Shown piece after piece: positions 1 to 5,126 of a stretch of 5,126 nucleotides of DNA; within the stretch, counting starts at the first letter, position 1, and every line of letters starts with the position of its first letter. Position numbers and translations under genes: made by a program. Origin of the DNA: Parachlamydiales bacterium (GTDB taxonomy: Bacteria > Chlamydiota > Chlamydiia > Chlamydiales > SM23-39); NCBI GenBank assembly GCA_020058465.1, contig JAGVDZ010000066.1, positions 1-5,126 on the forward strand, read 5' to 3'. The notes beneath the pieces are model-generated. The model was not told where the DNA came from. It did no database searches and saw nothing but the letters and a program-made list of their open reading frames with translations.

Positions 1-264
1 CCCCATGCTCGAGTTCAAGGAGAAACCACAGAATGGATCGTGATTACCCAAGATAAAGAAAACTGGAATCGGGCCTCTTACGCCTTCAACCTTAGACGAG
101 CCCCTTTGAGGGAAAGTGCTCCCTTTAAATCTATCTATGATTTTTTTGACGAAAGTGGGCATGCTGCAAATAAAAAATTTTCATCTATTCGTTTTGAACA
201 CTACAAGCAAATGGGGGATCAAATCGAAGCACGCCTGCCAACAAATATCCTAGATATTTCGTAG
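1..264 (+). CDS. 3' end of an unrecognised protein gene
   Basis: The frame is open from the first base of the window and closes with TAG at 262-264, giving 87 C-terminal residues of a protein that begins upstream. A GTG at 40 could in principle start a short protein, but the frame is already open before it and no ribosome site precedes it, so I treat this as the tail of a longer gene. The fragment is soluble-looking, mixed charged and aromatic (it contains the stretches EWIVITQDKENW and KSIYDFFDESGH), with no membrane segment and no signal peptide. I do not recognise the family. It ends 54 bases before the next gene, which has its own promoter, so the two are probably not strictly co-transcribed. 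No convincing terminator follows the stop: the only hairpin before the T-run at 306-312 has a 5-bp A/T-rich stem. Confidence 0.7.
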   Translation, partial: PHARVQGETTEWIVITQDKENWNRASYAFNLRRAPLRESAPFKSIYDFFDESGHAANKKFSSIRFEHYKQMGDQIEARLPTNILDIS

Positions 265-277
265 AAAAAGACATCTA

Positions 278-286
278 TGCTATAAT
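278..286 (+). promoter_or_regulatory. Extended -10 promoter of the 971-residue gene
   Basis: TGC followed directly by a perfect TATAAT (281-286) makes an extended -10 element, which can work with a poor -35; the bases 17 upstream (TTCGTA, 258-263) match TTGACA badly. Transcription would start near 293, giving a leader of about 26 bases before the ATG at 319. The leader has no good Shine-Dalgarno site: only AGAAG at 301-305, 13 bases from the start, followed by a run of seven T. Assignment rests on sequence match alone. Confidence 0.6.
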
Positions 287-318
287 CCTGGGCCAACTAT
301 AGAAGTTTTTTTATATCC

Positions 319-3234
319 ATGACAATTCCACAAATAAATACAGACTCATCTGCCTTGAGCCGAACTGTTGCTTACCCTTATGCCTGGCTTACGTTAGGTT
401 CGGGTGCAGTCGCCGCTATTTGCTCTATTGCAGGAGCCTCTTTATTCGTCATAGGTTTGGCCACTCTTACCGCTTTGGTCGGCCTGTCTATCTTGCTCTG
501 GTCTTACAACCAGCCAAGGCAAGCCCCTCCACCACCAATTGTGCCCCCAACTGTGGTGAGTGGAACAACCCACACTCCAGAACCAACCACCTCCCCACTG
601 CCACCTCTTTCGATGGAAGACCCGGTGCCGCCTTTGACTAGAGGGACCGTACCCCATCCTGAGCCATCGCCTGCAAGAGTCATCGCATGGAGACAAAAAG
701 AGCCGCTCGATCCACTCGACCCTCGAATGCTCAGATCTATGGAAAGCAATCTCTGGGGGCGTGTAGATATGAACGACCCTACACTTTGTTCAAGCTTAGC
801 TAAGCTTTCGATCTTATACCAGAAACATCCATCCCTACCACCTGCTGATGGATTGGTTGTGTGGTGTCAAAAGAATCGCGGTGTGTCTAACTACAGTCTT
901 CGATATCCCATCGAACTCATCCTAGCCAATGTGCGCGCCCCAGCATCATCTGAACCAAGTAGGCTCCCATGGTCAGCCGGAGATTGCGATTGGAAAGAGT
1001 GGGCCACCGACGTCAGTGCATCCTTTCAAGGATGCAACGATGGGCCTTTGTCCATTCGAAGGGCGGTACATAGCAACTATACATATGTGCTACCCTCCAT
1101 CAGGACTCTCTATCACGCCATCCAAACTAAGATGCAGACGTTTTCCTTCGAAAATTTACGACTCTACTATAAAAATTCTTCAGACAATTTGGTAGAATCG
1201 ACCCTCTTGGAAGACGTCAACATATCACGGCTCTCGTACGAGAGCTGCTTTGGCTTCCTAAAGTTTCTTGAAACCAGAGAGCACCTGCTCACGACTCTTG
1301 TCCATGCTATCAAATCAGGTCGCTATGCTGCAGAAAGGGCCGTGCAGGCTCAAACCACATTCCTCACTGCAACGGTAGGCTTGGTTGAGACATTCCGAGA
1401 GGCTCTACTAAGAGCGGGGGACTCACTGTCATCTTCTACAACTATACCATCAACCCTTCTCGAGCCTCTTAAAACATTTCGAGACGCCTACTCTACGTTT
1501 TATCGGTCTTTACAAGCATCAGCTGAGGCTCATGAGCAAGACGAGAACTTTCTCCCAGAGGGAAACTTATTCATCCACCCTTCCGTGATTCTAGGGAGCG
1601 CTTTAGTAGAACCAATAGAAGAAAGTGCACTCGATAGTCTAACTCAACTGTACAATAAATTCTGTACTACAACGCCCGCTACAGAAGGCCTCCGTCAAGC
1701 TTTGGAAGTCGTTAAAGAGATGACGGACAACACATCACCAGATCCACTTCTTGATAATCTGCTCTTTCTTGTTAGCTTCCAAGACTTTCCAGCCAAGGCT
1801 TTGGAAGTCTACAACGTAGTTGTAGACATTGAAGCAACGGCGCCATCTGTGTTGTCCACGGACGTGATGTCGTCACTACAAGCTGATTTAGATAGGATCA
1901 AGGGGTGGTCGACAGCACAATTTGTTAATTTAAGTAAGTACAACGACAAACTCCGAGAGACTTGTATACAGATATTGCAACGACAAGTTCAAACCATCAC
2001 TGGTCTAACATTTGACAACAATCCTTCCCTTAGTCTTTCTCGGCTCGCTGACCTATCTCTGGTCGGTTACAAAGAGATCCGACAAGACTTGCTCAATGCC
2101 CACATGTTTGCTCTCAGGAAAAAACTGCTTACTTACGCCGAATCTAAGCTCAATTCAGGTCCTCTGGGACTCCTCTCTTCTTGTGTGAATCAAACACCAC
2201 CACAAATTATCCCTCTGACTTACCCACCTCAACCTGTCTATGGAGTCTTGAGCAGGCAGGCTGTACCAGGCGCTATCTACTTATCAAATGGTGATTTAGA
2301 ATCCTCGGTGTACCAAGTCGTAGCCCAAAGGCCAGCTGCCATTGTCTCTACTAAAGTGGCTCCTTTAAGCCACGCAGCTAGAGTGATTTCCGATGCCAAA
2401 ATTCCCCATTTTACCCATGCCGACACCAGCACCATCGCAGCATCTCACCTTGATCACCAGGGCTATCTAAGCGTTGACCCAGTTCGAGGACTTCAGTTTC
2501 AACAATCAGATACATCACCAGAAGCTGTTGCCACAGTGTCATCTCCCCTCCAACAAGACAGACCCATCCCTTTAAAGAGCAAAGGGACTCGTCTGTCTGA
2601 TGTTCGCAATTGGCTCCAAGAAGCAAAGCCCACTTTTAAAACCGTGGTCCCCCCTTTTATCGTAGTTAAAGATGGAGAATCTCTTCCTTCCCACAACCTT
2701 CGATATCCTCTTATCGCACGATCATCGTCTCCAGAGGAAGATCAAAGAGGACGTTCTTTAGCAGGCTTGTTTTATTCTAGCAACTCTATCTCCTCTCAAA
2801 AAGAGCTTGTAGATGAGATCGCCAAAGTACGACTCTCGGCAGAAAGTGAGCAAGCTCAAAGAGTCCTTGGAAAAACATCGACTATGGATGTTATTGTCCA
2901 GGAATACGTAGAGGGCACAGCCTCCCTGGTGGTGCAATCTAAAGGAGTCGACCCATATCCCGACGCAGTCTGCCTTCAGATTATCCAGGGCCAGGGATGT
3001 GGCGTCAGTGGCGACAGTTCTAAGATCGACCTTGTTTGGATAGACCAGGATAAGATTCAAGAGGCCTTTTTCCAAGGAGACAACTACATCTTATCCATCG
3101 AGACCATGAAGAATATAGCTCAGCTCACTCAAGAGCTATCCTTGGATTGGAAAGAGGATCTAAACCTGGAAATCATCGTCAAAAGAAACGTCGGTACCGA
3201 CATAATCCACATCGTCCAGGTCAGGCCCGCTTAA
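319..3234 (+). CDS. Inc-like membrane protein with phosphohistidine and PPDK-type ATP-grasp domains
   Basis: This is a 971-residue protein. Residues 1-15 are rich in S/T/P/Q. Residues 16-66 have no charge and form two adjacent hydrophobic segments (about 22-44 and 46-62), the bilobed hairpin typical of chlamydial inclusion-membrane proteins. Residues 65-118 are proline-rich. Residues 120-640 are mostly helical and unrecognised. Residues 640-727 resemble the PEP-utilising swivelling domain: AAIVSTKVAPLSHAARV carries the expected Ser684-His685, then IPHF and a GYLSVDPVRG end. Residues 750-971 resemble a PPDK/PEP-synthase ATP-grasp domain: SKGTRLSDV and VVPPFIVV near 753-783, ARSSSPEEDQRGRSLAG at 800-816 (family: VRSSATAEDLPDASFAG), VIVQEYV at 858-864, a GQGCGVSG loop at 891-898, Glu951, and a closing VQVRPA (family: LQARP). 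The PEP-binding barrel is absent. Expected chemistry is ATP-dependent phosphorylation of His685 with onward transfer to an unknown acceptor. The start is the first ATG downstream of a good promoter. Homology of the two C-terminal domains is by eye but motif-rich; inclusion-membrane placement is inference, and a plain inner-membrane anchor is the alternative. Confidence 0.85.
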   Translation: MTIPQINTDSSALSRTVAYPYAWLTLGSGAVAAICSIAGASLFVIGLATLTALVGLSILLWSYNQPRQAPPPPIVPPTVVSGTTHTPEPTTSPLPPLSMEDPVPPLTRGTVPHPEPSPARVIAWRQKEPLDPLDPRMLRSMESNLWGRVDMNDPTLCSSLAKLSILYQKHPSLPPADGLVVWCQKNRGVSNYSLRYPIELILANVRAPASSEPSRLPWSAGDCDWKEWATDVSASFQGCNDGPLSIRRAVHSNYTYVLPSIRTLYHAIQTKMQTFSFENLRLYYKNSSDNLVESTLLEDVNISRLSYESCFGFLKFLETREHLLTTLVHAIKSGRYAAERAVQAQTTFLTATVGLVETFREALLRAGDSLSSSTTIPSTLLEPLKTFRDAYSTFYRSLQASAEAHEQDENFLPEGNLFIHPSVILGSALVEPIEESALDSLTQLYNKFCTTTPATEGLRQALEVVKEMTDNTSPDPLLDNLLFLVSFQDFPAKALEVYNVVVDIEATAPSVLSTDVMSSLQADLDRIKGWSTAQFVNLSKYNDKLRETCIQILQRQVQTITGLTFDNNPSLSLSRLADLSLVGYKEIRQDLLNAHMFALRKKLLTYAESKLNSGPLGLLSSCVNQTPPQIIPLTYPPQPVYGVLSRQAVPGAIYLSNGDLESSVYQVVAQRPAAIVSTKVAPLSHAARVISDAKIPHFTHADTSTIAASHLDHQGYLSVDPVRGLQFQQSDTSPEAVATVSSPLQQDRPIPLKSKGTRLSDVRNWLQEAKPTFKTVVPPFIVVKDGESLPSHNLRYPLIARSSSPEEDQRGRSLAGLFYSSNSISSQKELVDEIAKVRLSAESEQAQRVLGKTSTMDVIVQEYVEGTASLVVQSKGVDPYPDAVCLQIIQGQGCGVSGDSSKIDLVWIDQDKIQEAFFQGDNYILSIETMKNIAQLTQELSLDWKEDLNLEIIVKRNVGTDIIHIVQVRPA

Positions 3235-3237
3235 AGA

Positions 3238-3381
3238 TCAATAGTTAGCGTCCTCCTCGTCGTCATCTTCCCCACCAGGGCGAGGGCCAAAATGTTCTTT
3301 TGGGCAGTCCTCACCCTTTTTCCAACTACATCCAATCGTCGCCAAGGACAAGACTACAAGCAAAACATAGCGAAACCACAT
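3238..3381 (-). CDS. Small lipoprotein, 47 residues
   Basis: ATG at 3381-3379 opens a 47-codon frame ending in TGA at 3240-3238. The product has a classic short lipoprotein signal: n-region MWFR, hydrophobic core YVLLVVLSLATI (5-16), then Gly17-Cys18 as an acceptable lipobox, leaving a mature peptide of 30 residues. The mature part is hydrophilic, with one further cysteine (Cys26), a GPRPGG turn and a strongly acidic tail (residues 38-44 all Asp/Glu). A G-run (3392-3388) sits six bases before the ATG and a promoter-like pair is a little upstream. The stop is three bases from the stop of the convergent 971-residue gene. I do not recognise the family; many bacteria carry such tiny lipoproteins (lysis or entericidin-type, or envelope-stress peptides), but nothing assigns this one. 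Support is the ordered signal peptide, lipobox, ribosome site and promoter. The short length and the terminator embedded on the opposite strand are reasons for caution. Confidence 0.65.
   Translation of the reverse strand: MWFRYVLLVVLSLATIGCSWKKGEDCPKEHFGPRPGGEDDDEEDANY
3277..3321 (+). terminator. Intrinsic terminator of the 971-residue gene
   Basis: A stem-loop begins 43 bases after the stop of the large gene. The outer arms AGGGCGAGG (3277-3285) and CCTCACCCT (3309-3317) pair with one mismatch. The inner arms GCCAAAA (3286-3292) and TTTTGGGC (3298-3305) pair with one bulged G around the loop TGTTC. Five T follow (3317-3321). The T-tract lies on the plus side only, so it should act on plus-strand transcription. 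It lies wholly inside the minus-strand lipoprotein gene, codons for about residues 21-35. Confidence 0.65.
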
Positions 3382-3407
3382 ACAATACCCCCATCGTTTC
3401 TAGCCTC

Positions 3408-3436
3408 GGTATACACAAAAGTTGGGAATTTGACAA
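3408..3436 (-). promoter_or_regulatory. Promoter of the small lipoprotein gene
   Basis: Read on the minus strand, TTGTCA (3436-3431; five of six to TTGACA) is followed after exactly 17 bases by TATACC (3413-3408; four of six to TATAAT). Transcription would begin near 3401, about 20 bases before the ATG, with GGGGG at 3392-3388 as ribosome site. The -35 lies only seven bases below the base of the large stem-loop at 3444-3515. Confidence 0.5.
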
Positions 3437-3443
3437 GGAGGTA

Positions 3444-3515
3444 GCTTGGAATTCATCTTTCTGAAGGAGCTAAACTTAAAAAGTTTAGCGATACCAAGAA
3501 AGGTGAACTCCAAGC
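3444..3515. repeat. 72-base near-perfect stem-loop (large inverted repeat)
   Basis: The outer arms are 3444-3462 and 3497-3515, 19 bases each; 17 pair by Watson-Crick rules, one as G-T/G-U and one is a mismatch, on either strand. Inside lie an internal loop (3463-3468 opposite 3490-3496) and a perfect 9-bp inner stem, GCTAAACTT (3469-3477) with AAGTTTAGC (3481-3489), closed by AAA. The element lies between the end of the glycosyltransferase gene (3549) and the promoter of the lipoprotein gene, both minus strand. No T-tract follows on either side, so it is not a standard intrinsic terminator. It could be a processed transcript end, a structured small RNA, an operator, or a small inverted-repeat element; no target duplication is visible at its edges. 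Confidence 0.75.
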
Positions 3516-3548
3516 GTCGCCGACACTGTCAAAAACCAACTTTTGAGT

Positions 3549-4316
3549 TCATTTGTGTATATGTATATTTCTCTGTATCTGACGAAGCTGATCATACTTA
3601 TCCCAGGTGGAACGTGCCTGATGCAAAGAAACAATCCATCCTCGTCGCCCTAGTAAAAACCCTTTTTGCAAAAAGAAAGCACGGCTCCAAGCAAATAGAC
3701 TTTTACATAAAGCCCACCCCAAGGAGACTTTTTTTTGATCCCGATACTCTTTAGCAAACAACATGGCATACTGCGATCGCTTCGATCGAAATGCGTCCAC
3801 AGATCGATATGGAGTGTGCAGTAAATACCCTTCGAGGGGGATGAAAGGACGCTGGTGCAACAAAGACTCGTGCACTTGCAGTTCTTTATAGGCATGTTCA
3901 TCTCGATGATAGAGGCGCTTGACCCAATCAGGATGCCAACCACACCCTTTCACCCATTTGCCGTACAAAAAGTTTTTTCTTCTCATTCCGTAAACAAATT
4001 TTAAGTTGAGTGGAGTTTTTTGTATCTCCTCATACAGGGCAAATGAAACAACCTCGTCGCTGTCGAGCGCTAAAATCCAAGGATATCTCGCCAAAGAAGC
4101 AGCCCGATTCCTAAGAGCTCCAAAGCCAATGAAGGAACTCTGATGTACGATGACATTGGGAAAACGGTGCGCCAAAGAAAGGGTGCTATCTACAGAACCT
4201 TGATCGAGAAGCAACACCTCTTGAAATAGGCGGGCCGACTCCAAAGTGCTAAGAAGTGTAGCCTCAGCATTCAACGTCAAGATACAGACAGAAACGGGCA
4301 GCGGCTGCATAGACAC
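3549..4316 (-). CDS. Family 2 glycosyltransferase, WaaE/KdtX type
   Basis: This 255-residue protein transfers a sugar from a nucleotide-sugar donor, most likely a hexose onto the lipopolysaccharide inner core at the cytoplasmic face of the inner membrane. The N-terminal GT-A fold is clear: VSVCILTLNAEATL (8-21), a donor-binding LLDQGSVDST (36-45), RNRAASLARYPWILALDSDE (69-88) with the metal-binding D85-S-D87, then WVKGCGWHPDWVKRLYHR (121-138) and VHESL (148-152), both hallmarks of this subfamily. The C-terminus has the basic, aromatic amphipathic segment FFLQKGFLLGRRGWIVSLH (214-232), expected to lie on the membrane. Length is normal for the group. The frame opens with GTG at 4316; an in-frame ATG follows at 4310, but the GAGGA site at 4331-4327 fits the GTG better. 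It diverges from the HD gene across 55 bases. The family is secure; donor, acceptor and linkage are not readable. Confidence 0.9.
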   Translation of the reverse strand: MSMQPLPVSVCILTLNAEATLLSTLESARLFQEVLLLDQGSVDSTLSLAHRFPNVIVHQSSFIGFGALRNRAASLARYPWILALDSDEVVSFALYEEIQKTPLNLKFVYGMRRKNFLYGKWVKGCGWHPDWVKRLYHRDEHAYKELQVHESLLHQRPFIPLEGYLLHTPYRSVDAFRSKRSQYAMLFAKEYRDQKKVSLGWALCKSLFAWSRAFFLQKGFLLGRRGWIVSLHQARSTWDKYDQLRQIQRNIHIHK

Positions 4317-4317
4317 T

Positions 4318-4344
4318 TTGAAAAAGTCCTCATCTTGCTATACT
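4318..4344 (+). promoter_or_regulatory. Promoter of the HD phosphohydrolase gene
   Basis: TGC precedes TATACT (4339-4344; five of six to TATAAT), again an extended -10 element. A TTGAAA (4318-4323) lies upstream with a short 15-base spacer, or TTTGAA with 16. Transcription would begin near 4351, about 21 bases before the ATG at 4372. GCGAGG at 4357-4362 is a plausible ribosome site nine bases before the start. On the opposite strand no comparable promoter for the glycosyltransferase is seen, beyond the same TATA core read backwards. Confidence 0.55.
4327..4331 (-). promoter_or_regulatory. Ribosome site that favours the GTG start of the glycosyltransferase
   Basis: GAGGA on the minus strand ends 10 bases before the GTG at 4316 and 16 bases before the in-frame ATG at 4310. 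The first spacing is slightly long but workable; the second is too long. The site lies between the promoter elements of the divergent HD gene, so initiation regions of both genes overlap. Confidence 0.45.
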
Positions 4345-4371
4345 GGGTCTTTCATTGCGAGGCCTTTCCTT

Positions 4372-5126
4372 ATGGTTAAGGAATTTTTCCATTCAGAAAA
4401 AAAAATTTACGATCCAGTCCATGGATTTATCCCTTTCGACGAATTCGAAAAAGATCTAATCGACTCTATCCCTTTCCAAAGACTCCACTATATCCGACAG
4501 CTGGGGGCCGCCTACCTCGTGTATCCAGGAGCCACCCATACCCGTTTTGAACATTCTCTAGGTGTGATGCACTTAAGCTCTTTGATGTTCGAAAAAATTT
4601 GTAAAACTGTCCGCCCCGACGTCTTTCACTTCGTGCCGAGGAAAGGTTCTTCCGACTATCTCTACTGGAGACGTGTTCTTAGACTGGCGGCCCTCTGCCA
4701 CGACCTGGGCCACCTCCCCTTTTCTCATGTTGCAGAAAAAGAACTGCTCCAAGGAAAAGGTCATGAATACTGGACCCTTAAGATCATCGACTCATCTCCG
4801 ATGAATCCCATATGGAATCGTCTACGCGGGGCCCCCGCCTATCTCGAAGACCTTATCGAAAGAGACATCGTCAATGATGTCAAAAAAATCGCCGTCGGGC
4901 CCAAACATTGGCAAGGTGAGTTTTCCCCTTGGGAGAAAATCGTAGCCGAGCTCATCTCAGGCGATTTTTTTGGCGCCGATCGAGTTGACTATCTACTGCG
5001 TGACGCCAAAAGCACAGGAGTTGCTTACGGCCTTTTCGACTACCATCAGCTCATCGAGACTCTCCGAATTCTTCCAAGTGTCGATCGGGGTAAAGAGATG
5101 TTAGAGCTTGGGATCGATGTCAACGG
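4372..5126 (+). CDS. SAMHD1/dGTPase-like HD-domain phosphohydrolase, N-terminal part
   Basis: 251 codons are visible and the frame runs off the window, so the C-terminus is missing. The protein belongs to the COG1078-type HD phosphohydrolases related to SAMHD1 and bacterial dNTP triphosphohydrolases. The opening KIYDPVHGFIPF (11-22), DSIPFQRLHYIRQLG (31-45) and THTRFEHSLGV (55-65) are diagnostic. The metal site is complete: His61, His110-Asp111 in LCHDLGHLPFSH (108-119), and Asp203 in GADRVDYLLRDAKSTG (201-216), followed by FDYHQLI (222-228), which parallels the FDYKRFI stretch of SAMHD1. The likely reaction is hydrolysis of a (d)NTP or a related nucleotide in the cytosol, but members of this group differ in substrate and many are uncharacterised. 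The start is the only ATG in position downstream of a promoter and GAGG site. The gene is divergent from the glycosyltransferase with no evident functional link. Confidence 0.9.
   Translation, partial: MVKEFFHSEKKIYDPVHGFIPFDEFEKDLIDSIPFQRLHYIRQLGAAYLVYPGATHTRFEHSLGVMHLSSLMFEKICKTVRPDVFHFVPRKGSSDYLYWRRVLRLAALCHDLGHLPFSHVAEKELLQGKGHEYWTLKIIDSSPMNPIWNRLRGAPAYLEDLIERDIVNDVKKIAVGPKHWQGEFSPWEKIVAELISGDFFGADRVDYLLRDAKSTGVAYGLFDYHQLIETLRILPSVDRGKEMLELGIDVN

Noticed and set aside
280..312. Hairpin CTATA/TATAG followed by seven T, as a possible terminator of the first gene.
   Set aside because: The stem is only 5 bp and A/T-rich with a 13-base loop, and the bases are better explained as the -10 element and leader of the next gene.
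929..1195. Plus-strand frame of 88 codons overlapping the large gene in another frame.
   Set aside because: It is nested in a continuous 971-codon frame and its product shows no domain, signal or ribosome site.
898..2709. An 11-base repeat, CTTCGATATCC, at about 898 and 2699, both encoding LRYP, hinting at an internal domain duplication.
   Set aside because: The similarity does not extend beyond a few residues on either side, so chance is the simpler reading.
2758..3075. Minus-strand frame of 105 codons opposite the ATP-grasp region.
   Set aside because: It lies wholly inside the conserved ATP-grasp coding sequence of the opposite strand, with no family resemblance or start signals.
2236..3234. 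Naming the large gene as PEP synthase or pyruvate phosphate dikinase.
   Set aside because: The PEP/pyruvate-binding barrel and its catalytic cysteine are absent and the domain order is reversed, so that activity is not supported.
3446..3754. Plus-strand frame of 102 codons starting with TTG just after an excellent AAGGAGGT sequence (3435-3442).
   Set aside because: Two thirds of it is antisense to the well-supported glycosyltransferase, the start lies inside the stem-loop, and the protein is basic and featureless. The AAGGAGGT overlaps the -35 box of the minus-strand lipoprotein promoter, which explains part of it.

Overview
The window looks like the chromosome of an obligate intracellular bacterium, most likely a member of the Chlamydiae outside the classical Chlamydia genus. 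No marker gene proves this. The main pointers are a large protein with a bilobed hydrophobic hairpin near its N-terminus, followed by a proline-rich stretch and a long unrecognised region (the look of an inclusion-membrane, Inc, protein), moderate base composition, short leaders, weak Shine-Dalgarno sites and small independently promoted units.

Layout, left to right. (1) The last 87 codons of an unrecognised plus-strand gene end at 264. (2) A 54-base gap carries an extended -10 promoter for a 971-residue plus-strand protein (319-3234). This has an N-terminal membrane hairpin, a proline-rich linker, about 500 residues of unknown function, a phosphohistidine 'swivelling' domain of the PEP-utilising type (His685) and a compact PPDK/PEP-synthase-type ATP-grasp domain running to the last residue. 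The order His domain then ATP-grasp is the reverse of PPDK and PEP synthase, and no PEP/pyruvate barrel is present. (3) A 47-codon lipoprotein gene lies on the minus strand (3238-3381) and converges on the large gene. The best intrinsic terminator of the large gene (3277-3321) sits inside it, on the opposite strand. (4) The 167-base gap 3382-3548 holds the lipoprotein promoter and, directly upstream of it, a 72-base near-perfect stem-loop (3444-3515). (5) A family 2 glycosyltransferase of the WaaE/KdtX type (3549-4316, minus) is probably involved in lipopolysaccharide core assembly. (6) A 55-base divergent gap with an extended -10 promoter leads to a SAMHD1-like HD phosphohydrolase (4372 to beyond the window edge, plus).

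The genes do not form one operon. They alternate in strand and at least three have their own promoter-like sequence. The two recognisable enzymes at the right are envelope and nucleotide-metabolism functions. The 971-residue protein is the unusual item: a predicted membrane-anchored, possibly host-facing, ATP-dependent phosphohistidine transferase whose acceptor cannot be read from the sequence. No mobile element, CRISPR array, tRNA or rRNA was seen, and no gene-free stretch exceeds 300 bases.
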